This document shows, in pieces, positions 6,753 to 16,876 of a stretch of 64,000 bases of DNA (positions are counted from its first letter, which is position 1; each line of letters begins with the position of its first letter). This DNA is from Glaciecola flavus (GTDB taxonomy: Bacteria > Pseudomonadota > Gammaproteobacteria > Enterobacterales > Alteromonadaceae), in contig NZ_JBHRSW010000043.1 in NCBI RefSeq assembly GCF_042646125.1, positions 1 to 64,000 of the forward strand. The letters run 5' to 3'. The notes below the pieces were generated by a model that worked only from the letters and a program-made list of their open reading frames with translations, was not told the DNA's origin and did not search any database. The translations under genes were made by a program, and so were the position numbers.

Positions 6753-8144
6753 ATGGCGTTATGGGGCGGCAGATTTGCCGGTGACACCAGTGAAATGTTC
6801 AAACGGGTAAACGACTCTTTACCCTTTGACCAAGTCATGGCGAGTGAAGATATATTCGGTTCAATAGTGTGGTCAAGAGCGCTAGCAGAAGCCGGAGTCT
6901 TAAGCACTGAAGAACAAGCAAGCATTGAAACGGCGCTCACGGCACTCAAAGCACAAGCCGATGCTGGCGAGATCGATTTTACTCAATCATCAGAAGAAGA
7001 CATACACAGTTTTGTCGAAGCTTGGTTAACAGAGCAACTTGGCGATTTAGGCAGAAAACTGCACACAGGCAGAAGTCGGAATGATCAAGTCGCGACTGAT
7101 TTTAGACTTTGGGTCAAGCAACAACTACAAGGTTTAAAAAGCGATCTAGTTGCAATGATTGATGCCCTACTTCAATGTGCTTCCCGCAATACCGATGCGA
7201 TTATTCCTGGTTATACTCATTTACAACGCGCACAACCCGTTTACTTTGCTCATTGGTGTTTAGCCTATGTAGAAATGCTAAAACGCGACATCAGTCGACT
7301 AGACGACTTGAGCAGCAGAATGAATCAGTCGCCGCTTGGTTGTGGCGCTCTTGCAGGCACAACTTTTGCGGTTGATAGACATAAAATAGCGGAACAGTTG
7401 GGCTTTGACAGCCCATGTTTGAACAGCTTAGATGCCGTATCGGACCGAGATTTCGTGCTTGAGTTGTTGTTTGTTGCAAGTACCGGCATGATGCATTTAT
7501 CTCGTTTATCTGAAGACCTGATTTTTTATAACTCAGGCGAGGCTGGCTTTTTGGTCTTAGGCGACGATGTCACGTCTGGTTCATCCTTAATGCCACAAAA
7601 GAAAAACCCTGACGCACTAGAGCTTATGCGCGGGAAATGCGGACGCGTATTTGGGCACCTGCAAGCCCTATTGGTTACCATGAAAGGCTTGCCACTCGCA
7701 TACAACAAAGATATGCAAGAAGACAAAGAGGGCGCAATTGACGCGGTCAGTCAATATCATATTTGTTTGCGTATTGGCGTAGAGGTGATGCAATCACTCG
7801 CACTCAACAAAGACAAATGCAGATTAGCCGCACAACAAGGCTACGCCAATGCGACTGAACTGGCAGATTACTTGGTTGAAAAAGGCATTCCATTTAGAAA
7901 CGCGCATGATTACGCTGGTCAAGCAGTGGTATTAGCCATTGAAGCAAAATCAGCCTTGGAAGATTTGTCTGTTGAACAACTACAAAGCATCCATCCCGAG
8001 ATAAATGAAGACGTTTATGACTGGTTACAGCTAGAAGCGGTACTAGAAAAAAGGAACCAGCTCGGTGGTACAGCGCATAAACAAGTCACTCAAGCCTTGT
8101 ATTTGGAGTTAGAAAAACTCGACAAATTAAAGGCAACTAGCTAA
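6753..8144 (+). CDS. argH: argininosuccinate lyase ArgH
   Basis: ArgH splits argininosuccinate into arginine and fumarate, the last step of the pathway. The 463-residue protein shows the fumarase/aspartase superfamily signature GSSLMPQKKNPDALEL, the active-site HTGRSRNDQVATD segment and GYTHLQRAQP. In some marine gammaproteobacteria ArgH is fused to an acetyltransferase (ArgHA). Here it ends normally and a separate argA follows 11 bases later. An AGGAGA ribosome-binding site precedes the ATG. Confidence 0.97.
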   Translation: MALWGGRFAGDTSEMFKRVNDSLPFDQVMASEDIFGSIVWSRALAEAGVLSTEEQASIETALTALKAQADAGEIDFTQSSEEDIHSFVEAWLTEQLGDLGRKLHTGRSRNDQVATDFRLWVKQQLQGLKSDLVAMIDALLQCASRNTDAIIPGYTHLQRAQPVYFAHWCLAYVEMLKRDISRLDDLSSRMNQSPLGCGALAGTTFAVDRHKIAEQLGFDSPCLNSLDAVSDRDFVLELLFVASTGMMHLSRLSEDLIFYNSGEAGFLVLGDDVTSGSSLMPQKKNPDALELMRGKCGRVFGHLQALLVTMKGLPLAYNKDMQEDKEGAIDAVSQYHICLRIGVEVMQSLALNKDKCRLAAQQGYANATELADYLVEKGIPFRNAHDYAGQAVVLAIEAKSALEDLSVEQLQSIHPEINEDVYDWLQLEAVLEKRNQLGGTAHKQVTQALYLELEKLDKLKATS

Positions 8145-8155
8145 GGCGCAAAGGA

Positions 8156-9460
8156 ATGACGCTTTCTCACGACGACAGTATTCATTTATTTAGAAGCTCT
8201 GCTCCGTATATAAACGCGCACCGAGGGAAAACCTTTGTGATTATGTTTGGCGGCGAAGCAGCGCTGGATGAGAATTTCCCTCGCCTTATCCAAGACATTG
8301 CGCTACTGCATAGTCTTGGAATGCGTATAATCATCACACACGGCGCACGACCACAGATAGATGAAAGACTCAGATTACGCGGCTTACAGGGGCAATTTGT
8401 AGATGGCGTGCGTATCACCACTAAAGAAACCTTAGAGTGTGTGAAAGACGCAGCAGGCTCGCTACGCAGTCAAATTGAAGCGCTCTTGAGCATGGGTTTA
8501 CCTAATTCTCCTATGCATGGTGCCCGTATTCGCGTTTGCTCTGGAAACCTCGTGATATCTAGGCCCATTGGCGTCCAAAATGGCATCGACTTTGAGCATA
8601 CTGGCGTTGTTCGTCGAATTGATACCGAAGGTATTCAAGATCAACTTAGCGACGGCTCAATTGTGCTACTTTCACCTATGGGCTACTCAGCCACTGGGGA
8701 AGTATTCAATCTGTCGCATGAAGATGTTGCAGTTCAAGCCGCGATATCACTGCAAGCTGATAAAATCATCACGTTATCTGAACTCGACGGCCTGTTTACT
8801 GAGGAAAAAATGCTGCGTACTGTTGAGCTTGGTCACCTACAATCTCTCATTGAGAAAAAGCGTGTACGAGCCGAGTCTACTTGCCTATCAGCAATGGTTT
8901 CAGGCGTAGCAGCAGGTGTTGATCGCACCCACTGCGTTAGCTATAAATCTGATGGTGCCTTATTAAAAGAGTTGTTCACGCGCGATGGTGTCGGCACGCT
9001 GGTTATGCAAAATCATTACGAACAACTTCGTGACGCAACTATTGACGATGTTGGGGGTATTTTAAAGCTTATACGCCCACTTGAGGAATCCGGCGTTTTA
9101 GTTAAACGCTCTAGAGAGCGCCTTGAGAATGAAATTGATTTGTTTACCGTGATAGAGCGTGACGGCATGATTATCGCCTGTGCAGCCCTTTATACATATG
9201 AAGACAAAAGCGGTGAAATAGCCTGTGTCGCCACGCATACAGAATATCGAGGTAAAAGCAGAGGTGAACGTCTACTCGACGCTTTAAAGCGAAAAGCGCG
9301 TGATCAAAGGCTTAATCACTTATTTGTATTGACCACTGTGACTTCACACTGGTTTTTAGAGCAAGGCTTTGTTGAAATGAACATTGATACCCTGCCCGAA
9401 TCTAGAAAACAGATGTATAACTACACCCGCAATTCTAAAGTGTTTAAGCTGACCCTTTAA
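8156..9460 (+). CDS. argA: amino-acid N-acetyltransferase ArgA
   Basis: ArgA makes N-acetylglutamate from glutamate and acetyl-CoA, the first and normally feedback-inhibited step of arginine synthesis. The 434-residue protein has an N-terminal amino-acid-kinase-like domain (TFVIMFGGEAALDE; ITHGARPQIDERL), which binds arginine in the family, and a C-terminal GNAT domain (about residues 290-434; IACAALYTYEDKSGEIACVATHTEYRGKSRGERLL with the acetyl-CoA loop). It closes the arg operon, so all six genes from argC to argA are together and only argE and argD lie elsewhere. It is convergent with maeA, 21 bases away. Confidence 0.95.
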   Translation: MTLSHDDSIHLFRSSAPYINAHRGKTFVIMFGGEAALDENFPRLIQDIALLHSLGMRIIITHGARPQIDERLRLRGLQGQFVDGVRITTKETLECVKDAAGSLRSQIEALLSMGLPNSPMHGARIRVCSGNLVISRPIGVQNGIDFEHTGVVRRIDTEGIQDQLSDGSIVLLSPMGYSATGEVFNLSHEDVAVQAAISLQADKIITLSELDGLFTEEKMLRTVELGHLQSLIEKKRVRAESTCLSAMVSGVAAGVDRTHCVSYKSDGALLKELFTRDGVGTLVMQNHYEQLRDATIDDVGGILKLIRPLEESGVLVKRSRERLENEIDLFTVIERDGMIIACAALYTYEDKSGEIACVATHTEYRGKSRGERLLDALKRKARDQRLNHLFVLTTVTSHWFLEQGFVEMNIDTLPESRKQMYNYTRNSKVFKLTL

Positions 9461-9481
9461 GTTTTATTTTATTTGAGTGCG

Positions 9482-11179
9482 TTACAAACTGACTCGTTTG
9501 TACGCGCGATACTCGGGCTGCCAAAAGTTTTTGTCAATTCTGCGTTTTAAGACATCGTCGGCAACGGTCAGTGCATAACCCTGTTGCATGGCAACTTTCG
9601 CAACCTCAAAAGCAATGGACTTTGACAAAGACATAATATCAGTCAACGGTGGCAGTAAGTGTTTAGACTCGCCATTCGCCATCGGAGAGGCATCGGCTAA
9701 AGCATTGCTGGCCGCCATCAGCATTTCATTTGTAATGCGTTTTGCTTTAACAGCAAGTACGCCCAAACCGATACCGGGAAAAATATAACTATTGTTGCAT
9801 TGCGCAATTGGATAGGCTTGCCCTTGGTATTCCACATCCTTAAATGGGCTACCTGTCGCAATCACAACATTGCCATTAGTCCACTGAATGACCTGTTCTG
9901 GACGCGCTTCTACCTGTCTTGAGGGATTGCTCAAAGGGAATATTATGGGCTGAGCACAGTGCGTTTGCATACCCTTTATGACCTGCTCAGTAAAAATACC
10001 TGACTGACCAGACACACCAATCAAAATATCAGGCTTTGCGTTGTTGATCACATCCATTAGTGCTGGATAATCTCCCTCGTACTGCCATGCACTCAATTCT
10101 CCTTTTACTTGTGCTAAAGCAGCCTGAAAGTCCCTCAAATCTTGCATGTCATCGGTCACCAAACCACAACGATCAACCATAAAGACACGCTTTCGCGCGG
10201 CAGAATCTGACAGTCCTTCTTTGACCATTTGTTGAATGAGCATTTCAGCGATACCGCACCCCGCCGATCCCGCGCCAACAAAGGCAACATTTAAGGCGGA
10301 TAGCTTATCGCCTCTGGCTTTGCAAGCAGCGAGAATGGTGCCTAAGGTCACGGCTGCCGTACCTTGAATATCATCATTAAAACAACATACTTTGTCTCGA
10401 TATTTTGCCAACAAAGGCATGGCATTTGGCTGAGCAAAATCTTCAAACTGGATCATCACACCAGGCCAACGTTTTTTTGCTTCACGAATAAAAATATCTA
10501 AGAACTCGTCATACTGCTCTTGATTGATGCGCTCATGCCTAGCCCCCATATACATTGGGTCACTCAGTAATTTCTGATTGTTAGTACCTACATCCAACAT
10601 AACTGGCAAGGTATAAGCCGGACTTATCCCGCCACAGGCGGTGTAAAGTGACAACTTACCAATGGGTATGCCCATACCACCAATCCCTTGATCACCTAAC
10701 CCCAAAATACGTTCGCCATCAGTCACTACAATGACTTTTACTTTGCTCTTTGTCGCATTGCGTAGAATATCCTGCATCATGTGACGTTCTTCGTAGCTTA
10801 TAAACAAGCCTCTTGAGGAACGATAAATATCAGAAAAACGCTCACAAGCTTCACCAACTGTGGGGGTATAGATTATCGGCATCATCTCTTCAATGTGTGC
10901 CTGTAATAACCTGTAAAACAAGGTTTCATTGTTATCTTGAATCGCGCGCAAATAGATGTGCTTATTCAATGGCTCAGAAAAACTGCTGTACTGCTTATAT
11001 GCTCTCTCCACCTGCTCCTCTATGGTTTCATAGCGCGGCGGAAGCAGACCGAGTAAGTTAAAAGACTTTCTCTCTCGCTCGGTAAATGCACTACCTTTGT
11101 TCAACAAGGGTGTTTCGAGCAATGCAGGGCCTGCATAAGGGATATACAATGGTTCGGTCGTTTCGTTGCCAGACATCAT
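9482..11179 (-). CDS. maeA: NAD-dependent malic enzyme
   Basis: This enzyme oxidatively decarboxylates L-malate to pyruvate with NAD. The 565-residue protein is the same length as E. coli MaeA (SfcA). It shows the substrate region LGLGDQGIGGMGIPIGKL, LDVGTNNQKLL, the metal-binding FEDFAQPNA, CCFNDDIQGTAAV and the nucleotide-binding GAGSAGCGIAEML. Two ATGs stand in tandem at the start; the second (11176) is better placed behind AGGTGA. It is transcribed alone on the minus strand, between convergent argA and the mrcA 3' end. Confidence 0.95.
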   Translation of the reverse strand: MMSGNETTEPLYIPYAGPALLETPLLNKGSAFTERERKSFNLLGLLPPRYETIEEQVERAYKQYSSFSEPLNKHIYLRAIQDNNETLFYRLLQAHIEEMMPIIYTPTVGEACERFSDIYRSSRGLFISYEERHMMQDILRNATKSKVKVIVVTDGERILGLGDQGIGGMGIPIGKLSLYTACGGISPAYTLPVMLDVGTNNQKLLSDPMYMGARHERINQEQYDEFLDIFIREAKKRWPGVMIQFEDFAQPNAMPLLAKYRDKVCCFNDDIQGTAAVTLGTILAACKARGDKLSALNVAFVGAGSAGCGIAEMLIQQMVKEGLSDSAARKRVFMVDRCGLVTDDMQDLRDFQAALAQVKGELSAWQYEGDYPALMDVINNAKPDILIGVSGQSGIFTEQVIKGMQTHCAQPIIFPLSNPSRQVEARPEQVIQWTNGNVVIATGSPFKDVEYQGQAYPIAQCNNSYIFPGIGLGVLAVKAKRITNEMLMAASNALADASPMANGESKHLLPPLTDIMSLSKSIAFEVAKVAMQQGYALTVADDVLKRRIDKNFWQPEYRAYKRVSL

Positions 11180-11235
11180 TCACCTGATTTTATGCTTTGC
11201 ACATAGCCCAGCTATGTGCTTTTTTATGGGTTTGT

Positions 11236-13986
11236 CTAAAAAATATCGTCCGTTATCAGTTTTTCTTCTGTTTGTTCTTTTTCAACGGGCAACAATATTT
11301 CATCATCACTAACAAAGGTAGTAGGTTCTGTGCCTTTTACAAAGTATTCAAACATAGAAGAAGCATCCGAGCGACGACTCAGTTTGCCGGTTTTTCTGTC
11401 AATTCTGACACGCACAATACCTTCTGGTTGAACATGCGCTTGTTCTGGCACGTCCTGCAATACCTCTTGCATAAATCGGATCCAAGCTGGTTGTGCGGCT
11501 TTAGCCCCATCTTCTGCACCTATCATCGCATTCCCAATCCAATTGAATTTTTCGGGATTTTTATTCACCAAATTTTGATTTCTTGAGGCTCGACCTAATT
11601 CACGACTATTATCATCAAACCCTACCCATGCTGTGGCTACCAAGCCAGGTACAAAGCCACTAAACCACGTATCGCGAGCATCATTGGTTGTGCCGGTTTT
11701 ACCACCGATATCAGTTCGACCCAATATGTTTCTGGCACGCCAGCCTGTTCCCACCCAGTATGTTTTGTTATTCCAACTACCGTTAGCGCGCACCGCTGAA
11801 CGCATCATTTCACGCACTAAAAAAGCTGTTTGCTCGCTGATTACGCGAGGAGCAGACGCCATCGGGGCCTCTTCAACGTGACTATCGCTTTCAGGGTTAC
11901 TTGCAAGCTCACTACTTAATTCGGCAGCGAGTAGTGCTTCGATATCCACTTGCTCCTGACTGACACTCCCTACTTCTTCAAACTTACTACCTTCATCAAG
12001 CTCAGTCTTATTGCCCTTGCAAGGATCACAGGCATAAAGCGGCTCTGCCTCCCAAAGCAGCTCGTTTTCAGCATTTTCAATACGTTGAATAAAGTAAGGC
12101 TGCACGGCAAACCCGCCATTGGCGATTATCGCGAGCGCACTCGCCACTTCGAGGGGAGTATGACCACCCGACCCCAAGGACATGGTTTCGTCTCTGGGTA
12201 TTTCATCTTTTTGAAACCCAAATTTAGTCAAGTACTCGCGCGTCTCATCTAATCCCACACCGCGAAGTAAACGAATCGACACCACGTTTTTAGACCGTCC
12301 CAAGGCATATCGCATTCGCACGGGACCATCGTAAATCGAATCAGAATTTTGCGGCCGCCATGCTACACCAGAACTCGCATCCCACTGATTCACAGGGGCG
12401 TCATTAATAATACTCGCTATCGTATAACCGTTGTCCAAAGCAGCAGAGTAAACAAAGGGCTTAATGTTAGAACCGACTTGACGCTTAGCCTGTGTCGCAC
12501 GATTAAATTGACTGTGATAAAAATCATATCCGCCGACGACTGCTTTTGCCGCACCATCAAATGGATCAATAGCAACAAAGGCACCGGTAACATCTGGAAA
12601 TTGACTCAACTGCCACTGATGATTAAGCATGTTTCGCCGAACGTATACCAGCATCCCTGCACTCACAATATCACTAGCCGTTTCTGGATCTACACCTTGC
12701 TTATGATCATTAATATAGGGTCTAGCCCAATCTAAACCATCCCAGTCAATGGTTATATTGCCAAACTCCAATGTGAAGAACTCGGCTTGACGCTCAGCTA
12801 CATTGGTCACAATGGCAGGGATCAGCTCACCAATGGTTTCGGTGCTTTTCAGTACTTCTGCCATCTCTTCTTCGTTAAGAGGGAGAAAGTTTCCGACTTC
12901 GTTGGCAAGTCTCTTTGCATCATCCGATGTTATGGGTAGTTCTATGCCTAAACTGCTTACTAGCTCTTCATCTAATTCTTGCCACAATATGTCGATGGGG
13001 CCACGGTAACCATGGCGCTCGTCATAATCATGTAAATTTTGAATAACGGCTCGTTGCGCTGCTGATTGCGTCGCAGCAGTTGCGGCTGAATAAACTTTAA
13101 ATCCACTCGTTTCGGCGATTTCCTTACCATATATATCAACCATTTCGTTGTAGATGATATCCGCAAGGTAAGGTGCATCTACCTCAATTTCGGCACCGTG
13201 AAATTTTGCCGTTACCTCTGCTGCTACCGCTTGATCAAATTCTGCTTTTGTAATGTAGCCTTCATCGAGCATCCTCAGCAAAACGATCCTACGGCGTTTC
13301 ACAGAAGCTTCAGGATGACTAATTGGATTAAGTCGTGAAGGTGCTTGGTACAAACCCGCAATGGTCGCCAGCTGAGCCAAGTTAAGTTCAGACAAAGCCT
13401 TGCCATAATACACCCTGGCGGCTGCGCCCACCCCAAATGCTCGGTGTCCCAACTCAACTTTATTTAAGTACAAGAGTAAAATTTCTTCTTTTGTAAGCTC
13501 TTGTTCCATGTGGATAGCGATAAACAGTTCTTTTATTTTTCTGGAAAAAGCTTTTCGACGACTAAGGAAAAAACCGCGTGCTACTTGCATTGTCAACGTG
13601 CTCGCACCTTGCCCTTTTTCTCCCGTTACTATCAAATTGATAGCCGCTCTGACCACCCCGATAGGGTCGACACCGTAATGCTCATAAAATCGACTGTCTT
13701 CTGTGGCGATCACTGCCTGTATCAGTTTTTCAGGCACTTCATCCATTGTCACCGGTATACGGCGTTTTACACCGTATTGAGAAATTAGCTTGCCATCTTG
13801 GGTGTATATCCGCATCGGTGTTTGCAATTGCACATCTTTTAATACATCCACACTAGGCAAGTCAGGTTTGAGATAAAAATACATACCCATGACAGTTGCG
13901 ACACCGATAAGCCCACCCACCAGCACTAGAATAAATAAGGTTTTAATGTACTTCACGTTATTAAGCGTATCCCTAAAGGCTAACAT
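11236..13986 (-). CDS. mrcA: penicillin-binding protein 1A (bifunctional)
   Basis: PBP1A polymerises glycan strands and cross-links peptides of peptidoglycan. It has one N-terminal transmembrane segment (TLFILVLVGGLIGVATVMGMYF). A GT51 transglycosylase domain follows (EDSRFYEHYGVDPIG, GASTLTMQVARGFFLSRRKAF, ILLLYLNKVELG). The transpeptidase has SxxK (GSNIKPF), SxN (SKN in ALGRSKNVVS) and KTG (GKTGTTNDARDTWFSG). At about 916 residues it is longer than E. coli PBP1A (850), with a C-terminal extension and a long variable insert near residues 640-720. I take the ATG at 13986; a TTG three codons upstream lacks a ribosome-binding site. It is divergent from pilM, the standard mrcA/pilM arrangement. 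Confidence 0.95.
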   Translation of the reverse strand: MLAFRDTLNNVKYIKTLFILVLVGGLIGVATVMGMYFYLKPDLPSVDVLKDVQLQTPMRIYTQDGKLISQYGVKRRIPVTMDEVPEKLIQAVIATEDSRFYEHYGVDPIGVVRAAINLIVTGEKGQGASTLTMQVARGFFLSRRKAFSRKIKELFIAIHMEQELTKEEILLLYLNKVELGHRAFGVGAAARVYYGKALSELNLAQLATIAGLYQAPSRLNPISHPEASVKRRRIVLLRMLDEGYITKAEFDQAVAAEVTAKFHGAEIEVDAPYLADIIYNEMVDIYGKEIAETSGFKVYSAATAATQSAAQRAVIQNLHDYDERHGYRGPIDILWQELDEELVSSLGIELPITSDDAKRLANEVGNFLPLNEEEMAEVLKSTETIGELIPAIVTNVAERQAEFFTLEFGNITIDWDGLDWARPYINDHKQGVDPETASDIVSAGMLVYVRRNMLNHQWQLSQFPDVTGAFVAIDPFDGAAKAVVGGYDFYHSQFNRATQAKRQVGSNIKPFVYSAALDNGYTIASIINDAPVNQWDASSGVAWRPQNSDSIYDGPVRMRYALGRSKNVVSIRLLRGVGLDETREYLTKFGFQKDEIPRDETMSLGSGGHTPLEVASALAIIANGGFAVQPYFIQRIENAENELLWEAEPLYACDPCKGNKTELDEGSKFEEVGSVSQEQVDIEALLAAELSSELASNPESDSHVEEAPMASAPRVISEQTAFLVREMMRSAVRANGSWNNKTYWVGTGWRARNILGRTDIGGKTGTTNDARDTWFSGFVPGLVATAWVGFDDNSRELGRASRNQNLVNKNPEKFNWIGNAMIGAEDGAKAAQPAWIRFMQEVLQDVPEQAHVQPEGIVRVRIDRKTGKLSRRSDASSMFEYFVKGTEPTTFVSDDEILLPVEKEQTEEKLITDDIF

Positions 13987-14094
13987 TCCACTCAATTTTT
14001 ATACGTATGTGTCGTTAACTAGTACATACGATTTTACAAAAATGAGTAATATCGGTGGGTAATGATACTGTAACTGTCAACGGGTCGCTATTGA

Positions 14095-15159
14095 ATGAAG
14101 TCGCTTTTTCGAAAAAAAGCTAACACCATTATTGGTTTGGATATCGGTACCAAGTTTATCAAAGCGGTATGCCTTGATATATCTGATACCTTGCCTAAAG
14201 TGTTGAGCTTTTCCTCAGAGCCTATACACGGTATGGCTTTTGCTGAACGAGAGATCAAAGACTTTGAAGCCATAAGCAAATCACTTAAAAAAGTGAGTCT
14301 TTCGCTCAAAGCAAAAACTAAAGAAGCCTCAATTGCAGTAGCGGGAACCTCGGTCATTAGCAAACTGGTTTTTATGGATCCTGACCAAAGCGATTTTGAA
14401 CTTGAGACACAGATTGAATTAGAGGCAGATTCACTGATCCCTTATCCACTCGAAGAAGTGTACCTTGATTTTGAACAATTGCGCCCAAGCCAAGCCCATC
14501 CAGGAAAAGTCGAAGTATTGCTCAGCGCGGCACCCAAAGACTTAGTTGATAGTCGCATTACGGTCGTCAGGGAAGCACCGTTCGACCCTGTCATCGTTGA
14601 TATTGAAAGTAATGCCTTGGCAGACGCTGTGTTGACGTTTTACCCCCTAGAAAGCGACGAGTTAACCGTGTCGGTGAACATGGGAGCAGCGTTGATGCAG
14701 CTCTGTGTCATCGAAAACAATGAAGTCATTTACATCAAAGAGCATAGCTTTGGCGTCAACAGCTATATTCAAGACTTAGCACTGATCCACGCTATCGATA
14801 CACAAGAAGTCGAGCGTCAAATTGCGGACGGGAGTGCGCCAGACGAATGGTTTAAAGATAGTCTCTCGACATTTATCGGGGGCATGCAACAACAAATACA
14901 ACGGGCTTTGCAAATGTTTGTGGCAACTTCACACAAATCGATGCCAAGTAAATTTTTGTTGAGTGGTGGTGCAGCAAACTTACCCAATATTGCAGAAGAG
15001 CTCAGTAACGATATGGGTATGCAAGTCGATATTTTTAACCCATTCAAAAACATGACATTTGACGCAAAGGTGAATGAAACTGAGCTAATGAATATCGCAC
15101 CACAATTTGCGGTTGCTGCCGGTCTAGCAACAAGGAGGCTGGCTCAATGGCACAAATAA
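14095..15159 (+). CDS. pilM: type IV pilus assembly protein PilM
   Basis: PilM is the cytoplasmic, actin-like ATPase-fold component of the type IV pilus alignment complex; it binds the N-terminal tail of PilN. The 354-residue protein has the actin/FtsA-like opening IIGLDIGTKFIKAVCL and the phosphate-binding SGGAANLPNI near residue 285. It is first in pilMNOPQ and overlaps pilN by 13 bases. It is divergent from mrcA, so the intergenic region 13987-14094 must hold both promoters. Confidence 0.94.
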   Translation: MKSLFRKKANTIIGLDIGTKFIKAVCLDISDTLPKVLSFSSEPIHGMAFAEREIKDFEAISKSLKKVSLSLKAKTKEASIAVAGTSVISKLVFMDPDQSDFELETQIELEADSLIPYPLEEVYLDFEQLRPSQAHPGKVEVLLSAAPKDLVDSRITVVREAPFDPVIVDIESNALADAVLTFYPLESDELTVSVNMGAALMQLCVIENNEVIYIKEHSFGVNSYIQDLALIHAIDTQEVERQIADGSAPDEWFKDSLSTFIGGMQQQIQRALQMFVATSHKSMPSKFLLSGGAANLPNIAEELSNDMGMQVDIFNPFKNMTFDAKVNETELMNIAPQFAVAAGLATRRLAQWHK

Positions 15160-15734
15160 ATTTATTGCCTTGGCGCGAATCTCTTCGACAAACACAAAAA
15201 AAGCAATACCTCGCTTCACTTGGCGTTGTTGCCGTCATCATATTCATTGTGTTTTGGCTAGCTGGCCAATTCATTGAGCAGCAAATTCGCAACCAAAATT
15301 CAAGAAACAATTACCTTAGCCAACAAATCCAATTGTTAGATGCACAAATAGTTGAAATTAAAGCAATCAAAGACAAAAAAGATGAAATTGCACTACGCAT
15401 GTCACTTATCGAACAGTTGCAAGTTAGCCGGAATCTTGCCCCTATTTTGTTTCAAGAACTCGCCCAGACCGTACCACCAGGGATCGCGTTTTCCAGCTTA
15501 TCTAGAACAGGCAATCAAATAAAAATCGTGGGTGTAAGTGAGTCAAATAATCGTTTGTCTGACTTCATGCGCGCATTAGACGAGTCGACAGTATTTGTCG
15601 CGGCAGAATTATCTTCAATTGTTGCCGATGCAAACGCGGCCAACGCGATAAGTGATTTCGAACTTTCTATGCAAATTAACCCCTCATTTGCGCCAGCATC
15701 TGTTGAAGCTAACTCTCAATCTCAGGGGCAGTAA
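15147..15734 (+). CDS. pilN: type IV pilus assembly protein PilN
   Basis: PilN is an inner-membrane bitopic protein linking PilM to PilO. The 195-residue protein starts with the diagnostic MAQINLLPWRE motif (the INLLPWR box that docks into PilM), followed by one transmembrane helix (about residues 26-42) and a periplasmic coiled-coil and ferredoxin-like domain. It overlaps pilM by 13 bases and ends just before pilO. Confidence 0.94.
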   Translation: MAQINLLPWRESLRQTQKKQYLASLGVVAVIIFIVFWLAGQFIEQQIRNQNSRNNYLSQQIQLLDAQIVEIKAIKDKKDEIALRMSLIEQLQVSRNLAPILFQELAQTVPPGIAFSSLSRTGNQIKIVGVSESNNRLSDFMRALDESTVFVAAELSSIVADANAANAISDFELSMQINPSFAPASVEANSQSQGQ

Positions 15735-15735
15735 A

Positions 15736-16344
15736 ATGGCGTTTGATTTTAATAAACTGAAAGAATTAAATGAACTAGACTTTGAGCAAGTCGCCATTTG
15801 GCCAAAAGAAATAAAGACATTTGTTGCTCTAGTATGCGCCCTAATAGTGGGTGGTATCAGCTATTACGCGATTATCAGTAGTAAACTCCCTATTCTGAGC
15901 GCGGCCGAAGCTCAAGAGGAAAAACTCAGGCAGTCCTTTGAAGCCAAATACCGAATTGCCGTGAACTTACAGGCACACAAAGACCAACTAAAACGCATTG
16001 AAGAAGACTTTTCTTCGATGCTTAAATCACTCCCCACAAGCAATGAAACCCCAGGTTTACTTGATGACATTACCTACGTCGGCACAGATGCAGGGTTGTC
16101 ATTCAAGTTATTAAATTGGCAGCAAGACATCCCTAAAGAGTTTTATACAGAGTTACCTATTCAACTCGAAGTGTCAGGTGGTTACCACGAATTTGGGCAG
16201 TTTGCCTCAAGTATCGCTAACCTTCCAAGAATTGTGACTTTGCATGATTTTGACATTAAAAGTAGCAATAACGAGTTGACCTTATCGATGCAAGCAAAAA
16301 CTTACCGAGCAGAAGCAAGCAAAGACGGAGGGGCAAATGAATAG
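15736..16344 (+). CDS. pilO: type IV pilus assembly protein PilO
   Basis: PilO pairs with PilN in the inner membrane and connects to PilP. From the ATG at 15736 the protein has 202 residues: a short cytoplasmic N terminus (FDFNKLKELNELDFEQVAIWP), one transmembrane helix (about 29-47), a coiled coil and a periplasmic domain containing PKEFYTELPIQLEVSGGYHEFG, typical of PilO. The reading frame is open further upstream inside pilN, but that start would give an atypical N terminus. It overlaps pilP by 8 bases. Confidence 0.93.
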   Translation: MAFDFNKLKELNELDFEQVAIWPKEIKTFVALVCALIVGGISYYAIISSKLPILSAAEAQEEKLRQSFEAKYRIAVNLQAHKDQLKRIEEDFSSMLKSLPTSNETPGLLDDITYVGTDAGLSFKLLNWQQDIPKEFYTELPIQLEVSGGYHEFGQFASSIANLPRIVTLHDFDIKSSNNELTLSMQAKTYRAEASKDGGANE

Positions 16345-16876
16345 AGTAAGCTTTACCGTATTTGCGACCTTTGCATTAAGCGCTTGTGGTGCCAACATTG
16401 ATGATCTTGTCGCCTATACAGAACAAGTCAAACAAAGCACTCAAGTCACCATTGAACCGTATCCAGAATTCAAAAAGCTTGAACCGGTTAGCTACGAGGC
16501 AGATGGTTTACGAAGCCCTTTTAGACGTGCAAAAAATACGACGATTGCAAAAGAAGTCAAGCAATCACCTAAGTGTAAGCAACCCAATAGCCAACGGAAA
16601 AAACAAGCACTCGAAAATTATGGCATTGATGCTTTAAAAATGTCAGGTGTATTCACTGTCGGCGGAAAGCGCTTTGCACTGGTTACCGCAAATGACGGCA
16701 GCCTTCACAAAGTCACAGTGGGTAACTACTTAGGCTTGTTTCACGGCCGCATAGAAAAAATTACACAATCAGAAATTCATATAAAAGAAATGCTACCTGA
16801 TGGCGCAGGTTGCTGGAAAGATAAAACGGCAACACTCGGAATGTCGACGGTAACAGGGGAAGATGACAATGTCTAA
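16337..16876 (+). CDS. pilP: type IV pilus assembly lipoprotein PilP
   Basis: PilP is an inner-membrane lipoprotein that bridges the PilMNO platform to the PilQ secretin. The 179-residue protein has a lipoprotein signal (FATFALSAC, lipidated Cys17), the DGLRSPFRR motif in the flexible region and the C-terminal beta-sandwich (SGVFTVGGKRFALVTANDGSLHKVTVGNYLG). It overlaps both pilO and pilQ, so translation is probably coupled. Confidence 0.94.
   Translation: MNRVSFTVFATFALSACGANIDDLVAYTEQVKQSTQVTIEPYPEFKKLEPVSYEADGLRSPFRRAKNTTIAKEVKQSPKCKQPNSQRKKQALENYGIDALKMSGVFTVGGKRFALVTANDGSLHKVTVGNYLGLFHGRIEKITQSEIHIKEMLPDGAGCWKDKTATLGMSTVTGEDDNV

Noticed and set aside
8130..8170. ArgH-ArgA fusion as seen in some marine gammaproteobacteria
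   Set aside because: argH has a clear stop at 8144 and argA its own start 11 bases later; the following protein is a full kinase-like plus GNAT ArgA.
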